Assembly: GCF_002358085.1 (NCBI RefSeq)
Contig: NZ_NTJD01000009.1
Location: forward strand, 92,734 to 156,733
DNA from: Pseudothioclava arenosa
GTDB taxonomy: Bacteria > Pseudomonadota > Alphaproteobacteria > Rhodobacterales > Rhodobacteraceae
Direction: 5' to 3'
Length of the DNA stretch: 64,000 nucleotides
A program made the translations under genes and the position numbers. This document shows, piece after piece, positions 56,284 to 63,873 of this stretch. Below the pieces are notes generated by a model, which saw nothing but the letters and a program-made list of their open reading frames with translations, had not been told where the DNA came from and ran no database searches. Position 1 is the stretch's first letter. Every line of letters begins with the position of its first letter.

Positions 56284-57149
56284 GCCGCCTCCGACTTCAC
56301 CGATTTCAGTGCTTCTTCCAGATCGGAAAAGCTCGGGCGGATATGATGGGGCGTATTCTGCCGCCCGACTTCAATGCAGATATTCGTAGCGTGATTATGC
56401 AGGTTGGCGACCAGAACCTCGCGGATCAGTTTGTAAAAATGGCTGTCTTCGTCGATCACCGCCTTCATCCGTGTCGCGAATGGCGCGATGAAACCATAGG
56501 CCAGAAACACGCCCAGAAACGTTCCGACAAGGGCGCCGCCGATCATCTTGCCCAGAATTTCCGGAGGCTGGTCGATCGAGCCCATGGTCTTGATCACGCC
56601 AAGCACGGCGGCCACGATCCCCAGCGCGGGCATCGCATCCGCAACCGATTGCATCGCATGGCTGGAATGCAGCGCATGGTGATAGTTCGCTTCGAGTTGT
56701 TTCTCCAGAACCTCCTCGACCTGCATCGGATCGTCGTAGTTCATCGACGCCGAACGCATCGTGTCGCAGATCATTTCGATCGCTTCGTGATCATGCAGAA
56801 TCTTGGGGTATTTCCCGAATATCGAGCTGCTGTCAGGGGTTTCGATATGTTCTTCGATCGCAACCGGATTCTGCCGCGCAAGACGGATCAGTTCGAACAA
56901 GAGACACAGCAGGTCGCGATAGTCACCGGGCTTCCATTTGGGCCCCTTGAACACTTTTCCTATGTCCTTGAGCGTATGTTTGATCGCGGGGACGTCATTC
57001 GACAGCACGAACGCACCCGCAGCGGCGCCTCCGATCATGATCATCTCGAACGGCAGGGATTTCAGGATAATCCCCATCTTGCCGCCCGCCGCGACATATC
57101 CGCCAAACACCATGGCGAAGATGATGACGATGCCGATGATCGCAATCAT
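56280..57149 (-). CDS. motA: Flagellar stator protein MotA
   Basis: A 289-aa proton-channel stator subunit. Four membrane helices: near residues 1-20 (MIAIIGIVIIFAMVFGGYVAA), 30-48, 170-190 (ALGIVAAVLGVIKTMG) and 200-225. The cytoplasmic loop has RLARQNPVAIEEHIE with the conserved Arg and Glu of torque generation, and the Pro residues in GSIDQPPEILGKMIGGALVGTFLGVFLAYG line the proton path. No motB is adjacent in this window. Confidence 0.96.
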   Translation of the reverse strand: MIAIIGIVIIFAMVFGGYVAAGGKMGIILKSLPFEMIMIGGAAAGAFVLSNDVPAIKHTLKDIGKVFKGPKWKPGDYRDLLCLLFELIRLARQNPVAIEEHIETPDSSSIFGKYPKILHDHEAIEMICDTMRSASMNYDDPMQVEEVLEKQLEANYHHALHSSHAMQSVADAMPALGIVAAVLGVIKTMGSIDQPPEILGKMIGGALVGTFLGVFLAYGFIAPFATRMKAVIDEDSHFYKLIREVLVANLHNHATNICIEVGRQNTPHHIRPSFSDLEEALKSVKSEAA

Positions 57150-57212
57150 TGCAGGGTCTCCTCTGGTTCGGGGGCAGGATGGCAGAGACAGCTTAAGAAA
57201 GGCTGAGCGGCC

Positions 57213-57809
57213 TCAATTTCGGGGCGCATCGGCGTTGCGCCCGGCCAGCAGGACACTGATCGCGTAGCCCGTCTTGGGGTCGAGCGCGGCCAGCACCCCC
57301 GCCGCCGCATCCGGACGCATGCGCGCAAGGAACCCCGCCGCGAAATCAGGCGCCATTTCTTCGAACAATGGCGCCGCCTCCTTGGGCTTCATGCTTTCGT
57401 AAAGCGCGACCAGATGCGAGACGTCATCCTCGGCACCCCGATCTGCAATCGCGATGGTGCGCGCTAGTTCTGCCTCGGCCGCTTTCAGCTCCGCCAGTCG
57501 CGCCTCAAGGTGCCCTTCGGCGGTCCGCATGGCCTGATCGCGCGCGGCCTGGCTCGCTTCGCGCGCGTCGAGGCGGGTCTCGCGGAGCGTCAGTTCCGAC
57601 ATCATCGCCAGAACCGCTTCATCCGTCACGCACTCGCCCGCGCCTGTGGCCTCGGACGCGGTATGTCCGCTCTCGGCCAGCGCGCCCCAGGCCGCGTCGC
57701 CAAACCGCAGCACCCCGGACAGGATCAACAAAACGAACACCGCCTGCAGGCCAAAACGCCAAATGCGGCTGCGTTTGCGCTTGGCGGGCTTTGCACGCGG
57801 GCGGGTCAT
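57213..57809 (-). CDS. MotE-like / MgtE-N-domain flagellar protein
   Basis: A 198-aa protein with one N-terminal membrane helix (residues 19-38), a coiled coil (LTLRETRLDAREASQAARDQ through ELKAAEAELARTI, about 70-130) and a C-terminal MgtE-N-like helical domain (LVALYESMKPKEAAPLFEEMAPDFAAGFLARMRPDAAAGVLAALDP). In rhizobia MotE is the specific chaperone of periplasmic MotC. It overlaps the preceding 122-aa protein gene by ATGA and precedes motA by 63 nt. Confidence 0.8.
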   Translation of the reverse strand: MTRPRAKPAKRKRSRIWRFGLQAVFVLLILSGVLRFGDAAWGALAESGHTASEATGAGECVTDEAVLAMMSELTLRETRLDAREASQAARDQAMRTAEGHLEARLAELKAAEAELARTIAIADRGAEDDVSHLVALYESMKPKEAAPLFEEMAPDFAAGFLARMRPDAAAGVLAALDPKTGYAISVLLAGRNADAPRN

Positions 57810-58174
57810 TCCGCGGCCTCCAGGTCACGGTCCCGGAGGCGGCGGCGCTGAACGCGATAACGCCGGGCCTCGGCATCGCCTTCGGGCAGGTCATGGAGCG
57901 AGGCCAGCAGAAGTTCGAGCTTGTCCGCCCCGACCTCGGCCCGCTCGGTGAGGGCGCGCAGTTGCTCCGCCGAGAGGCTCGCCGTCGCCTGCGCCCGCTC
58001 CAGCGCCTTGGTCATGTCATCGACCTGAGCGGACAGCACCGCAATGGCGCCGCCCATACCCGATTCAAGCTGGTTGAACCGTTTCAGCCGCCGTGACAGC
58101 ACGAAACAGTAGCCCGCAGCGGCCAGGGCCCCGAATCCCAGAAGCACGTCGGAGATCAATTGCACCAGTTGCAT
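57806..58174 (-). CDS. Small membrane protein of the fliL operon (DUF6468-like)
   Basis: A 122-aa protein with an N-terminal membrane helix (ISDVLLGFGALAAAGYCFVLS) and a long coiled-coil-like cytoplasmic region. The sequence FNQLESGMGGAIAVLSAQVDDMTKALERAQ resembles a small conserved protein (DUF6468 type) found next to fliL and motE in Rhodobacterales flagellar clusters. Function unknown. It lies 10 nt after fliL. Confidence 0.7.
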   Translation of the reverse strand: MQLVQLISDVLLGFGALAAAGYCFVLSRRLKRFNQLESGMGGAIAVLSAQVDDMTKALERAQATASLSAEQLRALTERAEVGADKLELLLASLHDLPEGDAEARRYRVQRRRLRDRDLEAAE

Positions 58175-58184
58175 CGCGCCCTCC

Positions 58185-58676
58185 TCAATTCAGGACAAAT
58201 TCGATGATCAGAAGGTCGCGCACGCGCCCCTCACCCACCACGATCTGCACCCGGCGCAGCATCTGCGCGCGCAGGCGCATCAGGGCACTCGGGTCCTCAA
58301 GCAAGGTTATATCCACCGCGCGCAGATAGCCGTTGAGCACATCCATCACCCGCGGGCGCAACAGTTCGACATCGGGCTGATAGGCGGGCGGCACCTCAAG
58401 CTGGGCGTTGAAGCGCAAGTGCCGCGCGCCGCTGCTGCCCAGCGAAATCACCATCGGATCAAGCGCGACGAAGGCCACATCGCCAAGTGCCCCCGGCGCT
58501 TCATGGCCATCGCCATGCGCCTGCGCCTCGGGCGCGTGCGGCGCCAGGATCATCCCCGAATAGACCGCGTAAAACCCGCCGCCTCCAAGCGCCAGCATCA
58601 GCACCAGCCCGATCAGCAACGGGAGTTTCGACTTCTTTTTCGGAGGCTCTTCTGCGGCCGGATCAGTCTCTGCCAT
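58185..58676 (-). CDS. fliL: Flagellar basal body-associated protein FliL
   Basis: A 163-aa single-pass membrane protein that rings the stator and aids torque. After a short charged cytoplasmic segment (DPAAEEPPKKKSK) comes one membrane helix (LPLLIGLVLMLALGGGGFYAVYSG), then a periplasmic domain with FVALDPMVISLG and the conserved C-terminal VVGEGRVRDLLIIEFVLN. It begins the operon divergent from fliF. Confidence 0.92.
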   Translation of the reverse strand: MAETDPAAEEPPKKKSKLPLLIGLVLMLALGGGGFYAVYSGMILAPHAPEAQAHGDGHEAPGALGDVAFVALDPMVISLGSSGARHLRFNAQLEVPPAYQPDVELLRPRVMDVLNGYLRAVDITLLEDPSALMRLRAQMLRRVQIVVGEGRVRDLLIIEFVLN

Positions 58677-58723
58677 GGGATCACCGATTTCTTCGTTCCA
58701 AGGGCAGCATTACCGAAAACCCA

Positions 58724-58738
58724 CTAACCGATTGTTAA
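58724..58738. promoter_or_regulatory. Candidate CtrA-binding site in the fliL/fliF divergent promoter
   Basis: CTAA-N7-TTAA (58724-58738) matches the full CtrA consensus TTAA-N7-TTAA with one mismatch. It lies 48 nt from the fliL start and about 60 nt from the fliF start. CtrA controls flagellar genes in many Rhodobacteraceae; the site could act on both operons. Confidence 0.6.
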
Positions 58739-58798
58739 TCCAGATAGGGGAATCTCGGCGCTGACGAGGGACAGAATGTCCGCATTCAGGAGGTGCTC

Positions 58799-60409
58799 GT
58801 GCAACAGCTTCTCACCGTCTGGCAGGCGCTCGACGCGCGGCGCCGCGCGATCGTTCTGGGCGCGACGGCAGCGGTGTTTGCCGCCGTTCTGGCGCTTTCG
58901 GCCATCGCTTCGAAACCCTCGATGGCGCTGCTTTATGCGGGGCTGGCAGGGCCGGAATCGGGCGAGGTTGTTGGCGCGTTGGAACAACGCGGCGCGAAAT
59001 TCGAGGTGCGCGGCGACTCGATCTATGTCGAGGCCGCCCAGCGCGACGCATTGCGCATGACCCTCGCCGCCGAGGGGCTGCCCGCCACCGGCAACGCGGG
59101 CTATGAGCTGCTTGATACGCTTTCGGGCTTTGGCACGACCTCGCAGATGTTCGATGCCGCCTATTGGCGCGCGAAAGAGGGGGAACTCGCGCGCACGATC
59201 CTGTCGAACCCGGCAATCCGGGCCGCGCGCGTGCATATCTCCGCCGCCCCCGCGCGCAGCTTCCGGACCGATCTGCGCCCGACCGCCTCGGTCAGCATTT
59301 CGACGGCGGCGGGCGGGCTTTCAGCGCCGCAGGCCAAGGCGCTGAAATTCCTCGTGGCCTCTGCCGTCGCGGGGATGCACCCCGACGACGTCTCGATCAT
59401 CGACAGTGAAAAGGGCCTGATCGGCGCGCCCGAAGCCAACACGCTGCCCCAAGGCGAAGAGCGCGCCGAGGAACTGCGCCGCAATGTCGAACGCCTGCTG
59501 GAAGCGCGTGTGGGCTATGGCAACGCGATCGTGGAAGTCGCAGTTGAAACCGTTACCGATCGCGAGGCAATCACCGAACGCGTGATCGATCCGGCGGCGC
59601 GCGTGGCGATCTCGACCGACCTCGAAGAGCGCAGCAAGAACGCCGATGACGTGAAGCCCGGCGCGGTCACCATCGCCTCGAACCTGCCCGAGGGCGACGC
59701 AGGCGGCAGCGGCAAATCGCAAAGCAGCTCCAGCGAGACGCGCGAGCGCACGAATTACGAAGTCTCTGAGACGACACGGGAAATCCTGCGCACCCCCGGC
59801 GCGCTCAAACGCCTGAGCGTGGCCGTTCTGGTCGACGGAATGCGCGTCACTTCGGCCACTGGCGAGACGCAATGGCAGCCGCGTTCCGAACAGGAACTGG
59901 CGGATCTGCATGAACTGGTTGCCTCCGCCGTCGGCTTCAACGAGGCGCGCGGCGACGTGATCACGATCCGTTCGCTTGAATTCGAACCCGTCGCGATGCT
60001 GGGCAGCGAGGCTCAGGCGGGATTGCTGGCCGGGGTGCAGCTGGACCTGATGCAGATCATCCAGATCGCCCTTCTGGCTCTGGTCGCCGTGGTGCTGGGG
60101 CTGTTCGTGATGCGCCCGATCCTGACGCAAGCCCCCTACCCGGCAGCCCCGGCGCTTGCCGCGCCCAGCCCCGACACGCCCCCCGCGCTGGCAGGCGAAA
60201 TCGCCGAGGGCAACCTGCCCGAGCAGGACATGCAGATCGTCTCCGATTTCGGCCTCGATCAGCTGCCGATGCCGATGGCCTCCGCATTCGACGATGATTT
60301 CAGCACCGAAGACCCCGTCGCGCGGATCAAGCGCCTGATCGACGAGCGACAGGCCGAAACGATCGAAATCCTGCGCAGCTGGATGGAAGATGAAGAGGAG
60401 ACCGCCTGA
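58799..60409 (+). CDS. fliF: Flagellar MS-ring protein FliF
   Basis: A 536-aa MS-ring subunit. An N-terminal membrane helix (about 20-42) and a second near residue 425-445 (IIQIALLALVAVVLGLFVM) enclose the ring-forming periplasmic domain with LPATGNAGYELLDTLSGFGTTSQMF and the EGELARTI signature. The C-terminal cytoplasmic tail ends IEILRSWMEDEEETA, which binds FliG. I choose the GTG at 58799, because AGGAGG lies 5 nt upstream; a GTG at 58793 would overlap that site. It overlaps fliH as TGATG. Confidence 0.93.
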   Translation: MQQLLTVWQALDARRRAIVLGATAAVFAAVLALSAIASKPSMALLYAGLAGPESGEVVGALEQRGAKFEVRGDSIYVEAAQRDALRMTLAAEGLPATGNAGYELLDTLSGFGTTSQMFDAAYWRAKEGELARTILSNPAIRAARVHISAAPARSFRTDLRPTASVSISTAAGGLSAPQAKALKFLVASAVAGMHPDDVSIIDSEKGLIGAPEANTLPQGEERAEELRRNVERLLEARVGYGNAIVEVAVETVTDREAITERVIDPAARVAISTDLEERSKNADDVKPGAVTIASNLPEGDAGGSGKSQSSSSETRERTNYEVSETTREILRTPGALKRLSVAVLVDGMRVTSATGETQWQPRSEQELADLHELVASAVGFNEARGDVITIRSLEFEPVAMLGSEAQAGLLAGVQLDLMQIIQIALLALVAVVLGLFVMRPILTQAPYPAAPALAAPSPDTPPALAGEIAEGNLPEQDMQIVSDFGLDQLPMPMASAFDDDFSTEDPVARIKRLIDERQAETIEILRSWMEDEEETA

Positions 60410-61011
60410 TGGCCCGCCCCTTGCAGCTTGAATCCTTCGACGACCCCGCCCCCCAAAGCGACCTCGTTTCCCTCGACAGCGCCGCCTTCGAAGAGGCGCG
60501 CCTCGCCTCCTTCGAAAAAGGTTTCTCCGCCGGTTGGGAGGATGCGGTCGCGGCGCAAAACACCGAGATGAAGCGCCTCAATGGCGAACTTGGGCGCTCC
60601 TTGCAGGAGCTGTCCTTCACCTATCACGAGGCGCGCGCAGCCATGCTGGGTGCGCTGCGCCCGCTGCTTCTGGACATGACGTCCAAGGTCCTGCCCGCGG
60701 TGTCGCGCGACACGCTGGGCGGGCTGATCACCGATGAAATCGTGGCGCTGGCCGACGAGGTCTGCGCCCTGCCGGTGACGGTCGTCACCCACCCGGATAC
60801 GCTGGCGCAACTGCGCGACATCCTGACCGAAAAAAGCACCCTTCCGCTCGCATTTCGCGCCGAACCCTCTCTGACCGAGGGGCAGGTTTTCCTGCGCTTC
60901 GACGACAGCGAGCGGCAGATCGACATCGACGGGCTGATCGCGCGCATCGGCACCGCCGTGCGCACCTATTTCAACATCACCGAAGAGGACGCCGCCCATG
61001 ACCATAGCTGA
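60409..61011 (+). CDS. FliH-like flagellar export protein
   Basis: A 200-aa protein between fliF and fliN, the position of the export ATPase regulator FliH. It has a charged N-terminal region with EEARLASFEKGFSAGWEDAVA and a C-terminal alpha/beta part (PLAFRAEPSLTEGQVFLRFDDSERQIDIDGLIARI) as in FliH/YscL proteins. Sequence similarity is weak, as usual for FliH, so the call relies on context. fliI is not in the window. Confidence 0.7.
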   Translation: MARPLQLESFDDPAPQSDLVSLDSAAFEEARLASFEKGFSAGWEDAVAAQNTEMKRLNGELGRSLQELSFTYHEARAAMLGALRPLLLDMTSKVLPAVSRDTLGGLITDEIVALADEVCALPVTVVTHPDTLAQLRDILTEKSTLPLAFRAEPSLTEGQVFLRFDDSERQIDIDGLIARIGTAVRTYFNITEEDAAHDHS

Positions 61012-61282
61012 CGAGACCGAGGCCGCTGGCACCAACCCGTTCACCCAGGTGCCGATCGAGATCACGATTTCGGTCGGCAAGGCGCGCCCCTTGGTGCGCG
61101 ACCTGCTGCGGCTCAAGCGCGATGCGGTGCTGCCGCTTGACCGGCGCGTCGACGACCCGGTTGAGCTTTACGTCGGCGACCGGCTGATCGCCCGCGGCGA
61201 GTTGACCGAGCTTGAAGGCGAGCGCGCGGGCCAGTTGGCCGTGCGGCTGATCGAGGTGGCCGATGTTTCGAACGGGCTCTGA
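60998..61282 (+). CDS. fliN: Flagellar motor switch protein FliN
   Basis: A 94-aa C-ring protein of the SpoA fold. The core is FTQVPIEITISVGKARPLVRDLLRLKRDAVLPLDRRVDDPVELYVGDRLIARGELTELEGE, the canonical SpoA/FliN signature. It overlaps the 3' end of fliH by 14 nt and the start of fliP by 20 nt. Confidence 0.93.
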   Translation: MTIADETEAAGTNPFTQVPIEITISVGKARPLVRDLLRLKRDAVLPLDRRVDDPVELYVGDRLIARGELTELEGERAGQLAVRLIEVADVSNGL

Positions 61283-62000
61283 CCTGCGATTTCTGCTGCT
61301 GGCCTTCCTGCTTCTCGCCGGACCTGCGGGCGCGCAGGAACTGACACTGAACCTTGGCGAGGGCGACAGCCTCGCCTCTCGCTCGATGCTCCTGATCGCG
61401 GGGATCACCCTGATCAGCCTCGCGCCCGGGATCGCGGTGATGGTCACCAGCTTTCCCTTCATCGTCACCGTACTTTCGATCCTGCGCCAAGGCCTGGGGC
61501 TGCAACAATCGCCGCCCAACATGCTGATCGTGAGCCTCGCGCTGTTCCTGACGTGGTTCATCATGGAGCCCACCCTGACCGAAGCCTGGGAGCAAGGCGC
61601 GCAGCCGCTGATGGAAGGGCAGATTGAAATGCACGAGGCGCTGACGCGCGGCCTCGCGCCGTTCCGGCAGTTCATGGCGACCCGCGCCGACCCCGAAACC
61701 TTCGCGCGTCTGAACGACCTGCGCCCCGATCGCGCCTTTCAGGGCGCCCTGCCCGACGCGCCGCTGGCGACCTTGGTGCCGAGCTTCCTGCTATCCGAAA
61801 TCACCCGCGCCTTTGAAATCGGCTTTCTGGTGTTTCTGCCGTTCCTGATCATCGACCTCGTGGTTTCAGCGATCCTGATGTCGATGGGGATGATGATGGT
61901 GCCCCCGGCCGTGGTCGCCCTGCCCTTCAAGCTGGCCTTCTTCGTGGTGGCCGACGGCTGGACACTTCTGTCCGACGCGCTGGTGCGCAGCTATTTCTAG
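61263..62000 (+). CDS. fliP: Flagellar export gate protein FliP
   Basis: A 245-aa gate component with a cleavable signal peptide (residues 1-25, ending AGA-QEL) and four membrane helices. Family motifs are TSFPFIVTVLSILRQGLGLQQSPPNMLIVSLALFLTWFIM, LVPSFLLSEITRAFEIGFLVFLPFLIIDLVVSAILMSMGMMMVPP and LPFKLAFFVVADGW. fliQ does not follow; the next gene is on the opposite strand. Confidence 0.96.
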   Translation: MFRTGSDLRFLLLAFLLLAGPAGAQELTLNLGEGDSLASRSMLLIAGITLISLAPGIAVMVTSFPFIVTVLSILRQGLGLQQSPPNMLIVSLALFLTWFIMEPTLTEAWEQGAQPLMEGQIEMHEALTRGLAPFRQFMATRADPETFARLNDLRPDRAFQGALPDAPLATLVPSFLLSEITRAFEIGFLVFLPFLIIDLVVSAILMSMGMMMVPPAVVALPFKLAFFVVADGWTLLSDALVRSYF

Positions 62001-62006
62001 GCCCCC

Positions 62007-62243
62007 TCAGACGCCCAGCCAGCCTTCCAGCTTCGCGGCATCGGGCAGCCCGCCCGCGTGCACGAGCTTGCCATCAATCGAAATCCCCGGCGTCGACATC
62101 ACCCCGGCCATCGCGATCGCACGCGGGTCCGTGACCTTTTCGACCTCGACCTCGACGCCCAGCTTCGCGGCCGCCGCGCGCACCATCTCGGCGGTGGTTT
62201 CGCAACGCTTGCAGCCCGGGCCAAAGACCTTGACGGATTTCAT
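62007..62243 (-). CDS. Thioredoxin-like small protein (TM0996/MTH895 type)
   Basis: A 78-aa redox protein with a CxxC motif in FGPGCKRCETTAEMV at residues 8-21 and the cis-Pro in MSTPGISIDGKLV. Such mini-thioredoxins are usually encoded beside YraQ/DUF318 permeases, as here (11 nt after the permease). They may handle metal or selenium/arsenic oxyanions, but the role is not established. Confidence 0.85.
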   Translation of the reverse strand: MKSVKVFGPGCKRCETTAEMVRAAAAKLGVEVEVEKVTDPRAIAMAGVMSTPGISIDGKLVHAGGLPDAAKLEGWLGV

Positions 62244-62254
62244 CGCATTCTCCT

Positions 62255-63313
62255 TCAGAACATCAGGTTGAACAGGTAGCCCACGGCCAGAATACCGCCC
62301 GCGACCACCGTGATGAACACGGCGATCAGGCGCAGCGTCAGAACCTGCCGCAGGATGATCATTTCGGGCAGGCTGAGCGCGATCACGCTCATCATGAAGG
62401 CCAGAACCGTGCCCAGCGCCGCGCCCTTGCCCAAAAGTGCCTCGACGATCGGGATGACCCCGGCGGCATTCGTGTACATCGGGATGCCCAGAAGCACCGC
62501 CGCCGGCACCGACCACCAGGCTTCGGCGCCCATGATCCGCTCCATCAGCGCCTGCGGCACATAGCCGTGGATCAGCGCGCCTAGCCCGATGCCCAGCAGG
62601 ATCCAGACCCAGACCTTGGCAAAGATCTCGCGCACGGCGGCAATCCCGAGACGATAGCGATCGACCATCGTCAGATGCGCCTCATCGAGGCCCTCGGCGC
62701 CGTCGCCGGCATGGATCTCGCGCACCCAGTCCTGCAACCAGGCTTCAAGGCGCAGCCGCCCGATCACCCAGCCCGCGACGCCCGCGATGGCAAGGCCAAA
62801 GGCCAGATAGGTCAGCGCCACCTGCCAGCCGACCAGCCCGAACAGCAGCACCAGCGCCACCTCATTGACCATCGGCGCCGCGATCAGGAAGGAAAACGTC
62901 ACCCCGAGCGGGATGCCCGCGGACACGAACCCGATGAACAACGGCACCGCCGAGCACGAACAGAATGGCGTCAGAACCCCGAGCCCCGCGGCCATCATGT
63001 TGCCCACGCCCTCGCGCTTGCCCGACAGGAACGCGCGTGTCTTTTCGGGCGAGAAGAAGCTGCGCACCACGCCCATCGCGAAGACGATCAGCGTCAGCAG
63101 CATCATCACCTTGGGCACATCATAGAGGAAAAACGCGACCGCCTCGCCAGCATGCGAATGTCGCTCAAGCGGAAGCTGCGCGGTCATCCATTCGGCGGCA
63201 GGCTGCAGGTTGCGATAGATATTCCACCACAAGATCGCAAACCCCAGCACCGCAAGATGCCAGTTCCAGCCGGCTCGTCCCGGCCCTGTTTCAAGAGGAA
63301 CCCCGTCACTCAT
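62255..63313 (-). CDS. YraQ-family (DUF318) permease
   Basis: A 352-aa membrane protein with about eight hydrophobic helices. The Cys motif is LTPFCSCSAVPLFIGFVSAGIP near residue 110 (CSCS), a conserved feature of this permease family, and a mirrored GIPMYTNAAGVIPIVEALLGKGAALG lies in the second half. It is cotranscribed with a mini-thioredoxin gene. The start at 63313 fits the family; the longer frame to 63424 runs through an Fnr-type box. Confidence 0.88.
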   Translation of the reverse strand: MSDGVPLETGPGRAGWNWHLAVLGFAILWWNIYRNLQPAAEWMTAQLPLERHSHAGEAVAFFLYDVPKVMMLLTLIVFAMGVVRSFFSPEKTRAFLSGKREGVGNMMAAGLGVLTPFCSCSAVPLFIGFVSAGIPLGVTFSFLIAAPMVNEVALVLLFGLVGWQVALTYLAFGLAIAGVAGWVIGRLRLEAWLQDWVREIHAGDGAEGLDEAHLTMVDRYRLGIAAVREIFAKVWVWILLGIGLGALIHGYVPQALMERIMGAEAWWSVPAAVLLGIPMYTNAAGVIPIVEALLGKGAALGTVLAFMMSVIALSLPEMIILRQVLTLRLIAVFITVVAGGILAVGYLFNLMF

Positions 63314-63397
63314 ACGGCACCTCCGTCGTTCAACCGGGGCGCGGTCCAGCCTGACCCGCCCCGACGCCCATAAGCGCACGAAGCGCCCCCGCTCGCG

Positions 63398-63411
63398 TTG
63401 ATCTGCGTCAA
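63398..63411. promoter_or_regulatory. Fnr-type box upstream of the permease operon
   Basis: TTGATCTGCGTCAA matches TTGAT-N4-ATCAA with one mismatch (GTCAA) and is a common form of FnrL/Anr sites in this family of bacteria. It lies 85-98 nt before the permease start. Confidence 0.7.
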
Positions 63412-63536
63412 GGGTGTGACGCATGGGCGGGTGTGGGGGTCGAGAACCGGCAAGGCTTCGCTTGCGAGCGTATAAAACCTAGACATTTCCGTCATCAACC
63501 TGTTTATCTTCCGCAAACGGAAAGCAAGGTATTCTC

Positions 63537-63873
63537 ATGAAACAGACCCCGCCCAAGGGCGATACCTACTACAACAAACGGGCCCGGAACTACGAGGCGC
63601 GCCGCCTCAAGCAAGAATGGTGGCATGTCGAACAGGACGAGATGAAATCCCTGCTCGAGACCCTGCCCCGCGGGCTGAAAGTCGTCGACATCCCGTTCGG
63701 CACCGGCCGTTTCGTTCCTTTCTACGACGAACTCGGATATCAGGTGCACGGGCTCGACGCCTCGGGCGACATGCTCGTTGCCGCGCGCGAGTCGCTCGGG
63801 GCGCTTTATGAGAAATGCAGCTGCACCATCGGCAGCGCCGCGGATCTTCCCTACGAGGACGGCGCCTTCGATC
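63537..63873 (+). pseudogene. Class I SAM-dependent methyltransferase, 5' part, interrupted by an insertion sequence
   Basis: A methyltransferase frame of 112 codons starting MKQTPPKGDTYYNKRARNYE. The SAM-binding motif I is LKVVDIPFGTGRFVPFYDEL, motif II is HGLDASGDMLVAARES and motif III begins ADLPYEDGAFD. The family sequence stops abruptly at 63872-63873, where an IS left end begins. The 3' part is expected to the right of the window. The original product was probably a small-molecule methyltransferase; the substrate is unknown. Confidence 0.82.

Noticed and set aside
63310..63516. A 68-codon open frame on the minus strand upstream of the permease
   Set aside because: It has no recognisable domain, overlaps the Fnr-type box and the permease start region, and has no clear ribosome site; it is more likely a promoter region.
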